Origin: Siderastrea radians
Taxonomy: Eukaryota; Cnidaria; Anthozoa; Scleractinia; Rhizangiidae
Direction: 5' to 3'
Length of the DNA stretch: 64,000 nt
Assembly: GCA_964017195.1 (NCBI GenBank)
Contig: OZ024895.1
Span: 31,281,375 to 31,345,374 of the forward strand
Below the pieces are notes generated by a model. That model worked only from the letters and a program-made list of their open reading frames with translations. It made no database searches and was not told the DNA's origin. The position numbers and the translations under genes are program-made. Below are positions 54,648-64,000 of the stretch, one piece after another (position 1 is the first letter of the stretch; each line of letters begins with the position of its first letter).

Positions 54648-54919
54648 TTATGCTTTAATGGGTCTGATTTTCATTTCAGCTCCTTTAGCAGAATAGTAAT
54701 ATCCCTTCCATTTCTGCCACTGCACACCATCCGCACGTTTTCCTGAATACGTTCCATGGTGATAGATACCATTCAAGTTAGAGAAGAGGCAACTGTTATA
54801 CCACCAGGCTCCTTTATGTTCCTTTGCGCAGCTTCCGCCACGGCTGTGGATGTCATTGTCTCTGTCTTTGGTAGAGAAAGCCATGCCACGATGGTATGAA
54901 AGCGAATCACCAGCAGTTC
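54648..54919 (-). CDS. FReD gene exon 3
   Basis: 272 nt; acceptor TACTGTAG, stop TAA at 54650-54648. Encodes the P subdomain with the Ca2+ loop and the last disulfide. Confidence 0.92.
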
Positions 54920-56948
54920 CTACAGTAAACAAATAGTATCTTTATGATACAATATTTGATCAAGTAGTAAGAGTTATTCCAAAGGTGCTCTCTTAAAACT
55001 TTCACCCCATGAATAACAACTAAGCCGTTAAGAGGAAATGTTTAACAGTCATCATGTAAAATGCCAGAAACAAACAGCACCATAGGAAAGTACTTCCCAG
55101 TAGCTTTCATTGGAATGATCGTACTTTAGGATTTCATCCACGGACTCAAAAGTTTAGAACCTGACCTTGTACAGTATAATAAACAGCACCACAGGAAAGT
55201 ACTGCTCACACTTGAGGATTTCTTCCTCAGACTTAAAACTTAGAACCACTTTGCTCAGCCACATAACAAAAACAAGTACCACAAGGAAGTGTTTAGTAGC
55301 TTTCGTTTCAATGGTCACACTGTAGAATTTCAACCACTGATTTTAAGACCCTGACGACAGAAACGCGTTTTCATAACTCTCCATTTTCAGCTGCTCAAAA
55401 ACGTAGAAAAATGTTTTCCTGCACACCGAGAGAGCGTTTTCGCATCGTTTCCACCTGTCCATACTAGTCCGAATTCATTATTATCATTATTATTCATTAT
55501 TCATTATTTTCCACGCTAAACAATAAAAAATGTCGTCAATGTTTTCGGAAAAGCTCCATTTTAATACATCCATCCACACACTACAGGCTAAAACGATGCG
55601 TTTTCAAAAGATTCACTTTCGTTCCGTTTTGGGAATAAAAGGATCAAACCAACTTCAGAGAGACTGACGTTGATTCAGCGTTTTGAATATAATATATTTA
55701 AAACGCTGAATCAACTTCAGCTTAAAGCTATTGGATGGGTTATGCGACGTCACATTTCCATCCCCAGTTCCTACTTCACGTAATCATTTTACCAGAGTAT
55801 TTTCCAAGGCTCAGTTTGAATTTGCCTATCTCACTCGCAACACCAAAGAGGTCGTACTCGGCGTAAGCCGTTTTTCCATTGAAGTCTTCTAGATCCACTC
55901 GAAGCCTGCTTCGTTCTTTTGTCAGGCGGTGAATCCTGTCTAGTCCGAGCCAGAATTCTCCATTTAGATCTCCAAAGCCTCGTTTGTAGTCGTCCCAGTT
56001 GCGATAGAAATCAACCGAGCCGTCCAGTCTCTTCTGGAACACTGTCCACCCCCCTCCGGCTGTTGTTTGCTCACAGTATACATCAAAGGCACCAGCTTTG
56101 TCGGGATCGATCTTATAAACGCCGCTGAATCGTTCACCAGCTTTGTAAAGTTCAGCACAGTTTTTCTTATAGACTGCAAATTCAAAAATAGAAATTTCTG
56201 TACATTTCGTTCACATGTGCGTGTCGTTATTATTAATTCTAGAAGTTACAGCTGGGTGGTAACCCTGATCACACTTAGGATTTTTGCGGGAACGGACATA
56301 CTAGGCGATTGGCGGCGAATCTCACAGAATCTCGACGAATTTTCGTCGGCGATATCTGACATGTCAGATACCGGCGATTCGGATTGTTCGTCGTGGCGAT
56401 CAAAATCGCTGGGAAAATTGCCGTCGGACATTCTCGGCGATTTTCGCTGGCGATCAAAATTCGCCGCGACGAGCGTATAAAATCGTCTAATGAGTCGCTG
56501 GCTTGATGCCGAAAAGTCTAAATCGTTTACTTCATTGTTACTAAGAAAATTTGCACCTGGGAGACAGTAGAGAAAAGGCGAAAATAGTGGTCGCACTTGT
56601 CGGCAGTATTTTTTAGCAAGATCATTTTTCTGCGCTGACACAGTCACAAAATTAAAACTCATTCAACTCCGCTTGCAGTGTAATTTTGTTAATTTAGCCG
56701 TTTGTATTTTCTCACTCACCTTTACGTGTGGTTTTGTTTCCTCTTATAGACTTGATTTCTTCCTTTATCTCGTTCAGCTCATTCTTTACTTCATGAAGTA
56801 GTGCTTCGACCTTTTTGCTTGGACCTGCGTAAAAATTGTTGGATGTGTAGATGTTGTGACACTTCTCCTTGGAACTGGACAACTGAGTTTGGTTTGCACT
56901 TGCGGATGTGTTAGCAGTCATTGCAAATACGACAACGAGAAAACACAT
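54648..56948 (-). CDS. Secreted fibrinogen C-terminal domain (FReD) protein, 3 exons, intact
   Basis: Ficolin/tenascin/angiopoietin-like lectin-type protein. Coding exons on the minus strand: 56948-56720, 56173-55793, 54919-54648; 882 nt, 293 residues. Residues 1-18 form a short hydrophobic secretion signal; sequons lie at N13, N19 and N71; residues 45-70 (KKVEALLHEVKNELNEIKEEI) form a heptad coiled coil for oligomerisation. The fibrinogen domain runs from about residue 80 to the end, with C82, VYCEQTTAGGGWTVFQKR, GEFWLGLDRIHRLT, a Ca2+ loop DRDND (222-226), C234, GAWWYNSC (C247), SNLNG and EMKIRPI. Splice borders are GT/AG and phases agree. FReD proteins bind acetylated or other glycans and serve in innate immunity or matrix in many animals; the ligand here is unknown. 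Opposite in strand to the P450 array. Confidence 0.93.
55793..56173 (-). CDS. FReD gene exon 2
   Basis: 381 nt; acceptor TTTGCAG, donor GTAAAA. Encodes the A and B subdomains from NCAELYKAG through GKFKLSLGKYSG. Confidence 0.92.
56240..56490. repeat. CGGCGAT-rich repeat in FReD intron 1
   Basis: Repeated GGCGAT/TCGCCG/TCGTCGGCGAT motifs in both orientations over 250 bp. Probably a non-autonomous element end; frames through it are not genes. Confidence 0.45.
56720..56948 (-). CDS. FReD gene exon 1 (coding part)
   Basis: 229 nt; donor GTGAGT. Signal peptide and coiled coil. A stop codon lies upstream in frame with no other ATG between, fixing the start. Confidence 0.85.
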
Positions 56949-57637
56949 CGGAATCCAGAGTGAACCCAGATGAAAAAGGTTTCGAGACTGGACACAAAAT
57001 CAGCGCTCCTAACAATAGATTTACCAATAACTCAAGGAAACTGAATCAGTGCTGTTTACATTTGTGCTCTCAAACAAGATCATTCGCGTTCTAAAAGAGT
57101 GGCCGCTAAGGGAGAGACGAGTTGAAGTCCTCCCCTCCCCCCCCCCCCCCACACACACACACTCAAACATGTTTTGCAGGCTGTTTGTCAATTCTAATAC
57201 TACGCCATGTTGTGTAATGTTTTTTATACCTCTCTCCGCTAATTTCTTCACTTGTGACCTTTGGCACACCGTTGTTTGTCGTTGAAAACGTACTAAAGGT
57301 ACCACAACAAATCAAGTAAAAGTCAATCTGACAAGCCTCATGTGATTTCCACAACTACGACAGACTAGGAAACTCCTACCCTGCATGTCCCGCTTCATGC
57401 TGCCACAACTAATTAACTGGTCACTCTCGAACTTATACAAAGCAATCAAGCGTGAATGTATTTGTGTGGATCGTGTAGGATTTTAGTAGACTTTGAACCC
57501 CTTTCATTCCGCTCAAAGTTGACAGAGTTTTCCTGTAGTCATAAAATGAGCTTCATTTACCAAATCGATTGCTAGACTTAATTTAAGATGCCACGACGAC
57601 CTACTGCAGAATTGTGGTTGCGCCGGGTCGATTAATT
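56949..57637. other. 5' flank of the FReD gene
   Basis: Should contain the minus-strand promoter, but no TATA box is evident. A C run and (CA)n tract lie at 57130-57162. Nothing else recognised. Confidence 0.45.
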
Positions 57638-59577
57638 AATAGCCTAGCTCGCGGAGCACCATAGGAAAGAAACTTTGTTAACCCGTTGATCCGAAAAATT
57701 TTGGTGCTGACGTCAGCGTACGTCTGTCCGTCCGTACAGACTCTGGGGGAGGGTGACGGGAGTCCCAAGACAGCCTGACCGGGAGAGGTGGAATGCCATT
57801 TTTTCTTGTAGCTGAAGTAAACAATATGGCGGCTGGTTCCTCGCACGCTCGACTTTCAATACGATAATTTTAATACATTCTTGGAATGAAGACTTGTAGC
57901 AGTTCATCATGAAAAGGAAAAGGATTGCTATAATCTCGATGGCGCATATAGAAGATACGGGAGAGCTTGAAGGCAAGAAATCCTTGTTCGAGGACATACT
58001 TGGTTTTTTTTTCAAAGCTGAGGAGATCTGCAAAGAACCCAGCAACTTTCGTTTAGATTTCAAGGCCTTCTTTCAGTTCAGTGGTAAAGTAAATTACAAA
58101 TTTGAGTGTGGATTTACATTGTAAAAATTGTTTAGTTGAGCGACTTTACATGTTTAGTAAATTACGGTAATTTAACTTGAAATGTTTTGAAAACTTGTTT
58201 AAAAATAGCTCGTAGTTCCCGTTTGCCGGCGTGCGAATAACTTAACTCGAGGAGAAAATTGTATACAGTTTGCTTTCGTAGGCAAACAAATGCTTCGTAT
58301 GTGAATGACATTTCATGTTTTTGAAAGTTTCTTGTCCTTTTTCTGTGTTTATGCATTAAAGGAATCTTCATTAGTGAGCAATCTGATATTTAGGCTTCAG
58401 TTAACTTAAGCTTAAGCTTAATTAAGCTCAATTTCCTTTTGAACTTTAGTGCGTAATTTTCAATATTTTTCTTAGAGGAATTCTACTGTATTTTATTCGA
58501 AAAGTGGAAATCGTGACTATTCTAGACTGAGTCTGTGTTGTTTTTTTCAATGTAGGTTGTTTTTCTTCGGCGACGCATATTGGGTTGTTTTGACTAATTC
58601 GTATTTATCGCATTTATTTAGTTAGTATTCAACACCTGAAGAGTCGCTCTGTCGTCATTTTTAAGTTTATAGTCTTAGTGTAAAGTTCCTTATGTTTTTT
58701 GTTCAGTTATGGAATATTTTATCTTCCTTATATTGTTATATTTTTTAGTTTCTTCATTTGAAGTGAATGACATTTCTGTCCCAATTTAGCGACCAAACTT
58801 AGACTTGCCGTTTCAGTGAGTGAGTTCAATGCAGCATGTTTTCGTGTTCGTTTTGTTTTTTGTTAAGCCGCTAAGCCATTTCAGTGTGTCTTTAGTTACA
58901 GATCGAAATGAAATCTTTATTTAAGTAACTATAAGCAAAGCATTTCTCGGTTTAAGTCTACAGGTATTTTGTCTAAAATGAGACTCTAAAAGCTTCCTAA
59001 AATTTAATAGTTCAGGGCGTATTTTTGAAAGCGCCCGATTAATACTTCGCAGTTGAAAAACTTGTGCCATTTTCTCTTGATAATTATACGTGTGCTTGAA
59101 AGTTTCCGAAAACATTTTTTGGAGAATTTTTGTCAGTAAACGGTTTGATGTCGGGAAAATATTATTTATTTTAGCAAGATAGATTTCTAGTGATGTAAGG
59201 GTTAACAGCTATTAAAACAGCCAGAGGTCCCAGAGGGATGCATTGGAATCAGTGAGAAATGTGTATTTGCATGGAAAAGTCTTTAAGTGGTTTTTTTTTA
59301 GCAATTGTAGTTTTACAGGTACTCTTCTTGAACCCTAAAAGCTAGCTTTCGAAAGAATGCTACAAGAAGAGCTGTCGGTGAAAGTCGTGCTGAAGTCTTC
59401 TCTTTGATGAAGAATAAGCCAACTCACAGTTCCCTCAGCGGTGCGCATGCTTTCCCTTGCGGTTTTTCACCTCTTGGGGAATAACTGCACAACTAAAATT
59501 TACTGTATTTTACGGGCCAATTAGCATGAAAGAGAGACGTGGAGCTCCGCTTTTAGGCTTGGCTAAATCTATATATT
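57638..59577. mobile_element. 2-kb non-autonomous element, copy 2
   Basis: Same orientation as 35826-37840; shares GTTGATCCGA, CGTCTGTCCGTCCG, CAGACTCTG, GTCCCAAGAC and the right end GGAGCTCCGCTTTTAGGC to CTATATATT. One diverged internal subrepeat lies near 58925-59060. The 71-codon frame at 57909-58124 has no match I recognise. Confidence 0.65.
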
Positions 59578-61200
59578 ACTGTTCTCTATACTAAACGAAA
59601 ATTATCATATGAGAAATGTCTTTGAAAGCACACATTCGCTGTCAAAATTTCTCGAATTCGGGTTGAATTACAAAGCTTAAAAGTTGAGCAAAATGCCCAT
59701 ACTCTCATGATCCATTCGCCTCAATTTCCATGCCTTAGCTCTACAAAATACATGTCAAAATGGCCACCGAAGCCGTGATATTCGTGGTAAGGTATATTTA
59801 AGGCGCACCAACAGTTCGTTTAGGCGAAATTAGTATGTTCGGAAGCCTAAATCGCCCGCAGCGGTATTCGCTTTTGATTGTCGTGAACTAAAACTAGTGT
59901 ACTCTAGTAACATGGCAAAATTAATTTCCTTTGTCTTCGGAGGGACACGTATATCTTTAAGAAAGGGTCTGCTAGCATTTTCGGAAAGCCAACAAACAGC
60001 AGCTAGGAAATTCCGGGAATAAAATACCTCTCCATAAAATTTCTGTGACTTGCATCTTCAAGTAAAGAATCCGAACAAACAAACCGTGTTTAAGTTTACA
60101 CGAATATCCTTCGAAGCTGCCCTGAAACCTGTGATCGATAAAAACGTTAAATTTTTGCTTCGATTTTCTTGTTGGATAGTATTTGTCCAATCAGTCGATT
60201 TCTGAACAGCGATATCTGTGAATCAATTCTCGTGGCTGCTTGACATTTTGCTTTTAGAGCGTTAGTAATGTAAGAGTTAACTTATAACATAAACCTGTCA
60301 TCTATTCTATATACTTACCGCCAGAGCGCAAATACTATGGCCACCACAGTAATAGGTAAGTTGTCGCCTGAATGTTCAACATTCAGTTTTGCCATCCTAA
60401 AGTGCCCTTGCAAACTTACTAATATTAAACGTCTTAACATTACGTCTTCGTACTGATCTTGATCATTTGGGCACAAATCCACTTCGTCTATTCTGAAGCT
60501 TTGCCACGTTGAGTCAAACATCAACTGGTAGTTGGGGCTAAATAAAATCGAACGCGAAGCATTTTCTTGCTTTGTTTGTTTATTGTACAGACGAAACTTT
60601 GCCGCCTTGCTCAAGGGTCGCTGCATTGAACAAACTAGGATCAACTTGGGTGTCAGACCAACAGACTTAGATTCTGAAAGTCTGTCTTTAAGGAAAAGAA
60701 AGATTGATAAATTCCATTAAATAATTTGTTATGGAAAATAGAATACATTTTGCCATTGGCAGAAAAAGTTGCAAATGCTCTTTCTGTGAATAAATTTATG
60801 TCACATGCGACATTTACATCCAATTGTTTACTCGAAACGGAATTCTTCTAACGCATCAGAAGGCAAACAGAAAATGAGCCAAACAAAGTTTTAAGTCGAT
60901 AAAAGTTAACCAATTACGAATTACGGAGGCCAAAAACGTTGAATGCGCACCATTAGCCTTTCGGGATGAAAATAGAGAAGCCCATCAGACTGAAAATAAA
61001 TTTTAAAAAGAGATAGTCTGTAGTCTGTTTGTTCAGGTATATTAGTGAAATTAATTAGGGAAATGCAAAAGCATTTTTTAGAATTAGAACTCAGTGATCT
61101 AGATCTGTTCCACTTATGGGGTTAGAAATTTTTTGGTGGACATAGTTTGGGTAGAAAAATTTTTCATGGACGTTTTCGGAGGTGACAATAAGGGTACGTA
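59578..61200. other. Unassigned stretch with a possible minus-strand exon
   Basis: A minus-strand frame (60644-60317) runs through NYQLMFDSTWQSFRIDEVD and GDNLPITVVAIVFALWR into a good donor (GTAAGT, 60316-60311). It has a protein-like composition but no family I recognise and no partner exon, so it is only a candidate. Nothing else is seen. Confidence 0.3.
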
Positions 61201-61217
61201 CCTCAGGGTTATCAAAC

Positions 61218-61421
61218 AATTCTTTCAGTTAAATTTACAAACCTAATTAAACCACGTACAAAAGGAATTTTTGAAGGGTCTCGCTCTGTGACTTATCAGT
61301 ACTCGACAGTCGACATGATCAGAACAGCGAAAGAAAACGGGGGATTCATTGACCAGAAAAAGTTCAAGACTGCTAGCAAATATGGATTTGATTCCTTGAT
61401 TCTGACCGATACAAGAATGCA
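61218..61421 (+). CDS. Candidate internal exon of an unidentified gene
   Basis: Bounded by a good acceptor (TCTTTCAG) and donor (GTGAGT at 61422), with one open frame across it: KFTNLIKPRTKGIFEGSRS, then TYQYSTVDMIRTAKENGGF, and KYGFDSLILTDTRMQ. It reads like conserved globular protein and the boundaries fit an exon of 204 nt. I cannot name the family and see no certain neighbouring exons; a further frame ending at a donor-like GTAAGG lies at 62507-62685. The exon may belong to a host gene extending past the window. Confidence 0.45.
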
Positions 61422-61691
61422 GGTGAGTGTAGAGTGGCGTAACATGGAGCCTTCTTCATCAGAAAATTCAGGAGAAGATATTGTGTACATACTTAAGATT
61501 TTTCGCCATTTTGCCGCCATTTTTGTTGCACTCTTGTCCCAGAGCCCATGGTCAGCTAAAGCATGCACAGTAGAATCAAAATGCTTAACATATTTATTTT
61601 CATAATTTATGAATTGAGTTCAACACTGCAGAAGCACGATGTTGAAACCATACTGTGCTACTGCTGTGTAGCTCAGCAGACCCTGTCAAAT

Positions 61692-62224
61692 TTAAAGGTC
61701 GGCACACAAGGACTTGTTGCAGTGACTAGTCCCCTGTAATGTTTACATGATGGGACTAGTTGCGGGGACAAGTCCCTTAAAGGATTTAATCACGGGGACC
61801 TGTTAATAGCAAAAAAGCAAAATTTAGGGCGCTTGTGAAGACAAAAAATGGAGCGATCCCAACCGTGAAACCGAATTTAGTAAATTAACCGCAAAACATT
61901 TAAGTAAAATTGGCTCAATAAAACCGCACACTGTTCATCCATAAGTCTATAAGTGTTTGTTATTTACAATTTCGATAAAAAATTTTCTCCAGTGTCCTAT
62001 ATTGCTGATACAGAAGCGTAAAAAATGCAACTGTTGGATCAACAAATACTATATCTATTCTCCAGGCCAACTGGAAAAAAGTAAAAGATCCGATGAAATA
62101 TTGTCATTTGGTTGCAGGGACTTAACCCATGAACACTTCACACGAAGGGACCAAGCATAGTTTGTGGGATTAGTCGCAGGGACCAAACTTTGGTCCCTGG
62201 GGCTAGTCGCAGGGGCCAGTCGAT
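61692..62224. mobile_element. TTAA-flanked inverted-repeat element, copy 2 (opposite orientation)
   Basis: Starts TTAAAGGTCGGCACACAAGG and carries GGGACTAGT, CAGGGACCAAACTTTGG and the same interior as 5901-6487, inverted. The right end lacks the full terminal repeat, so it is probably truncated. Its conserved open frame here is 61957-62160. Confidence 0.7.
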
Positions 62225-64000
62225 TGCTTATGTCGAATTTAATTCCTGAATTTAGTTTGACACGGTAGTAGCGTGACGTCTGGAACAGGCCAAAGACATG
62301 AAATGAGTAATTTCATGCGATTGCAGGTCCATGCAATATAGCCTATCCCATGAATGCCCGAAAACCAGTTTGATTTCACAGGATAAGTTGCAGGGACTAC
62401 TTACAATTTTGCCAAGGCCTTCCAACAAAATTTTTTTTCACAAAACTGGGTAGTCCACACCACAGTTACCACAAGCATAATATGAGAGCTTGTATGGACT
62501 TTAAATTTGGTGAAAAATAATCACCAGTTTTCTCATGACAAAACCGAAACCTTTTGTGTTTTCTGTTTTTACTGCTTCTCTGAACTTCTAGAGGCTGTTT
62601 TAATGATCGACTGTTCAGCAGAAAATTACCTGAAACAGCACCCAGAAGCTTGGAAATGTGGTAAAAACACAGCAAACACACAAAAGGTAAGGTTTTTCAA
62701 ACCTGATTTTGATTTCTACACGTATGTTTTTTTAAAGGAAAACCGAGATTTATTTTTGATGAAATTTCAGGTCCATACAAAATCCAAAATTATGCTTTGG
62801 TTACCTGCAACTGATGTTCTTATGGAGGAAATTAGTCCCAGTAATTGTCACAGAAAGGAGTTCTTTTGTATGTGCTAACAGTAGAGAACTAATAATTTGG
62901 TGATTAACTTTTTGGGCATTTAATGGAATATCCGGTTATAAAATTTGATTGAACGCTGTCAAGTTTCAGTCATTTGGTTGACTTTGATCATGTTCGACAC
63001 TCGAAGAAAATTGAGGTCACCAAAACATTTTGGTAGTCACATGTTCAAGCAGGTTATGTGAAGAATTTAAGGACGTTAGGTGGAAGACTTGCCTCTGAGT
63101 TTGGATTGGTGGTTTGTTAGAGGTGTGGTAGTACTGATTTTGTTCTGATCAAAGAGCACAAAATATTGTGTCATTGACTTTATGTTCCAGGAAATCTGTT
63201 GCTTGTAAATTAACGTGTAAGGCAAGGAGTAGTAATGAAGTAAAAATGGTGTACCAGATCTCAAAAGTTTTGTGTAAAAGTAGGAACTCAAAGAAAAGCA
63301 AAGCAAAGTTAGTCAAAACAAACATTTTTGGTGCCAGATCTGGTGTGTAGATGATCAAGATTACACCAACTAGTGAAGTCCTACATTTTTTGATGTGATC
63401 ATGGGAACTGAACAAGCTGACATCTTTCTTGGATTTGTTGAAGCTGCAGTGATAGAGTTTTTGCCAGTAATTCAGATAGGAAATACTTTCAATGTAAATG
63501 AAAGGAAGGAAACCATTTTCTTGGTTTGAAAATAATTGATATTTCATTGGCAATTCAGCAATTTGATAGGTGCCTTGAGAGCTATTTATTCACCAACTGA
63601 TAGGCACAGAAAAATGTTTTACAGCGGAACATACACTGTAAATGTACGCAAATTAAGTTCTAAATCCTATGGATTCTTGTGATTTTTTCACTCATGTTTT
63701 ATGATTTTGTCACTTGTGGTTTGCAACTTCATTGACTGCATCTTGGCTTAAGACTGAAGTTGACTTTGTCAGTTCTAATCAGAGGTGGCTGGTGCATACC
63801 ATGTGTGGTAAGCCTCGCAATCCATGACTTTGTTTGGCAAATGCAGGGGCTTCTAGTGGTGGATCCAGGATATTTGAAGGGGGTGGGGGGGGGGAGGGGC
63901 TGACTGACCTGACAGAACGATATCGGAACAATCCGAGACAAAGTCACCTCAGTGATAGCTTTGTTCCCTTTCTTAATTTCAAGCTTAAACGACCCCAAAG
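62225..64000. other. Right end of window, no certain gene
   Basis: The + strand frame 62507-62878 (with YLKQHPEAWKCGKNTANTQK before a GTAAGG) could be an exon but matches no known family. At 63845-63897 a GTGGATCCAGGAT motif with a G run resembles the end of a common non-autonomous element. Otherwise AT-rich and unassigned. Confidence 0.35.

Overview
This is a eukaryotic (animal) window: genes are split by long introns with GT/AG borders, coding density is low, and there are many DNA transposons, a Penelope-like retroelement, LINE fragments and a tRNA-derived SINE. The repeat families and gene types fit an anthozoan cnidarian, most likely a stony coral. That species call is an inference from familiarity, not from a database search.

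The main content is a tandem + strand array of cytochrome P450 genes. Their C-terminal signature ([17 protein letters not shown] and its relatives) places them in the mitochondrial P450 clan (CYP10/24/27/44-like). Copy A (1413-6789) is a 5'-incomplete pseudogene with exons 5-9 and several disabling changes. Copy B (9220-24883, 527 codons) and copy C (28305-48492, 528 codons) are intact nine-exon genes with identical splice phases; every exon after the first has the same length in both. Copy D (52327-52455) is a broken first exon. Both intact proteins start with a hydrophobic anchor rather than a mitochondrial presequence. B and C keep a TATA-like box at the same distance (about 110 nt) from ATG, and a three-half-site DR3 array lies between A and B.

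The introns hold most of the mobile DNA. Intron 1 of B carries a 5'-truncated Penelope-like element (15464-17769) bounded by 357-bp inverted arms; each arm can be folded into a type I hammerhead ribozyme. Intron 6 of B has a pentanucleotide satellite split by a polyadenylated insertion. Introns of C hold several inverted-repeat elements, among them a 3.9-kb TTAA-flanked element (Kolobok-like candidate) with a Tigger/pogo-like MITE nested inside.

Downstream of the array are a foldback element carrying an eroded RecQ-type helicase fragment (49718-50744), a second decayed Penelope endonuclease fragment (52043-52249), and a complete three-exon minus-strand gene for a secreted fibrinogen-domain (ficolin/tenascin/angiopoietin-like) protein (54648-56948). 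From 57 kb to the end I see mostly repeats, including the second copy of a 2-kb element also present in intron 3 of C, and one plausible but unidentified + strand exon (61218-61421).
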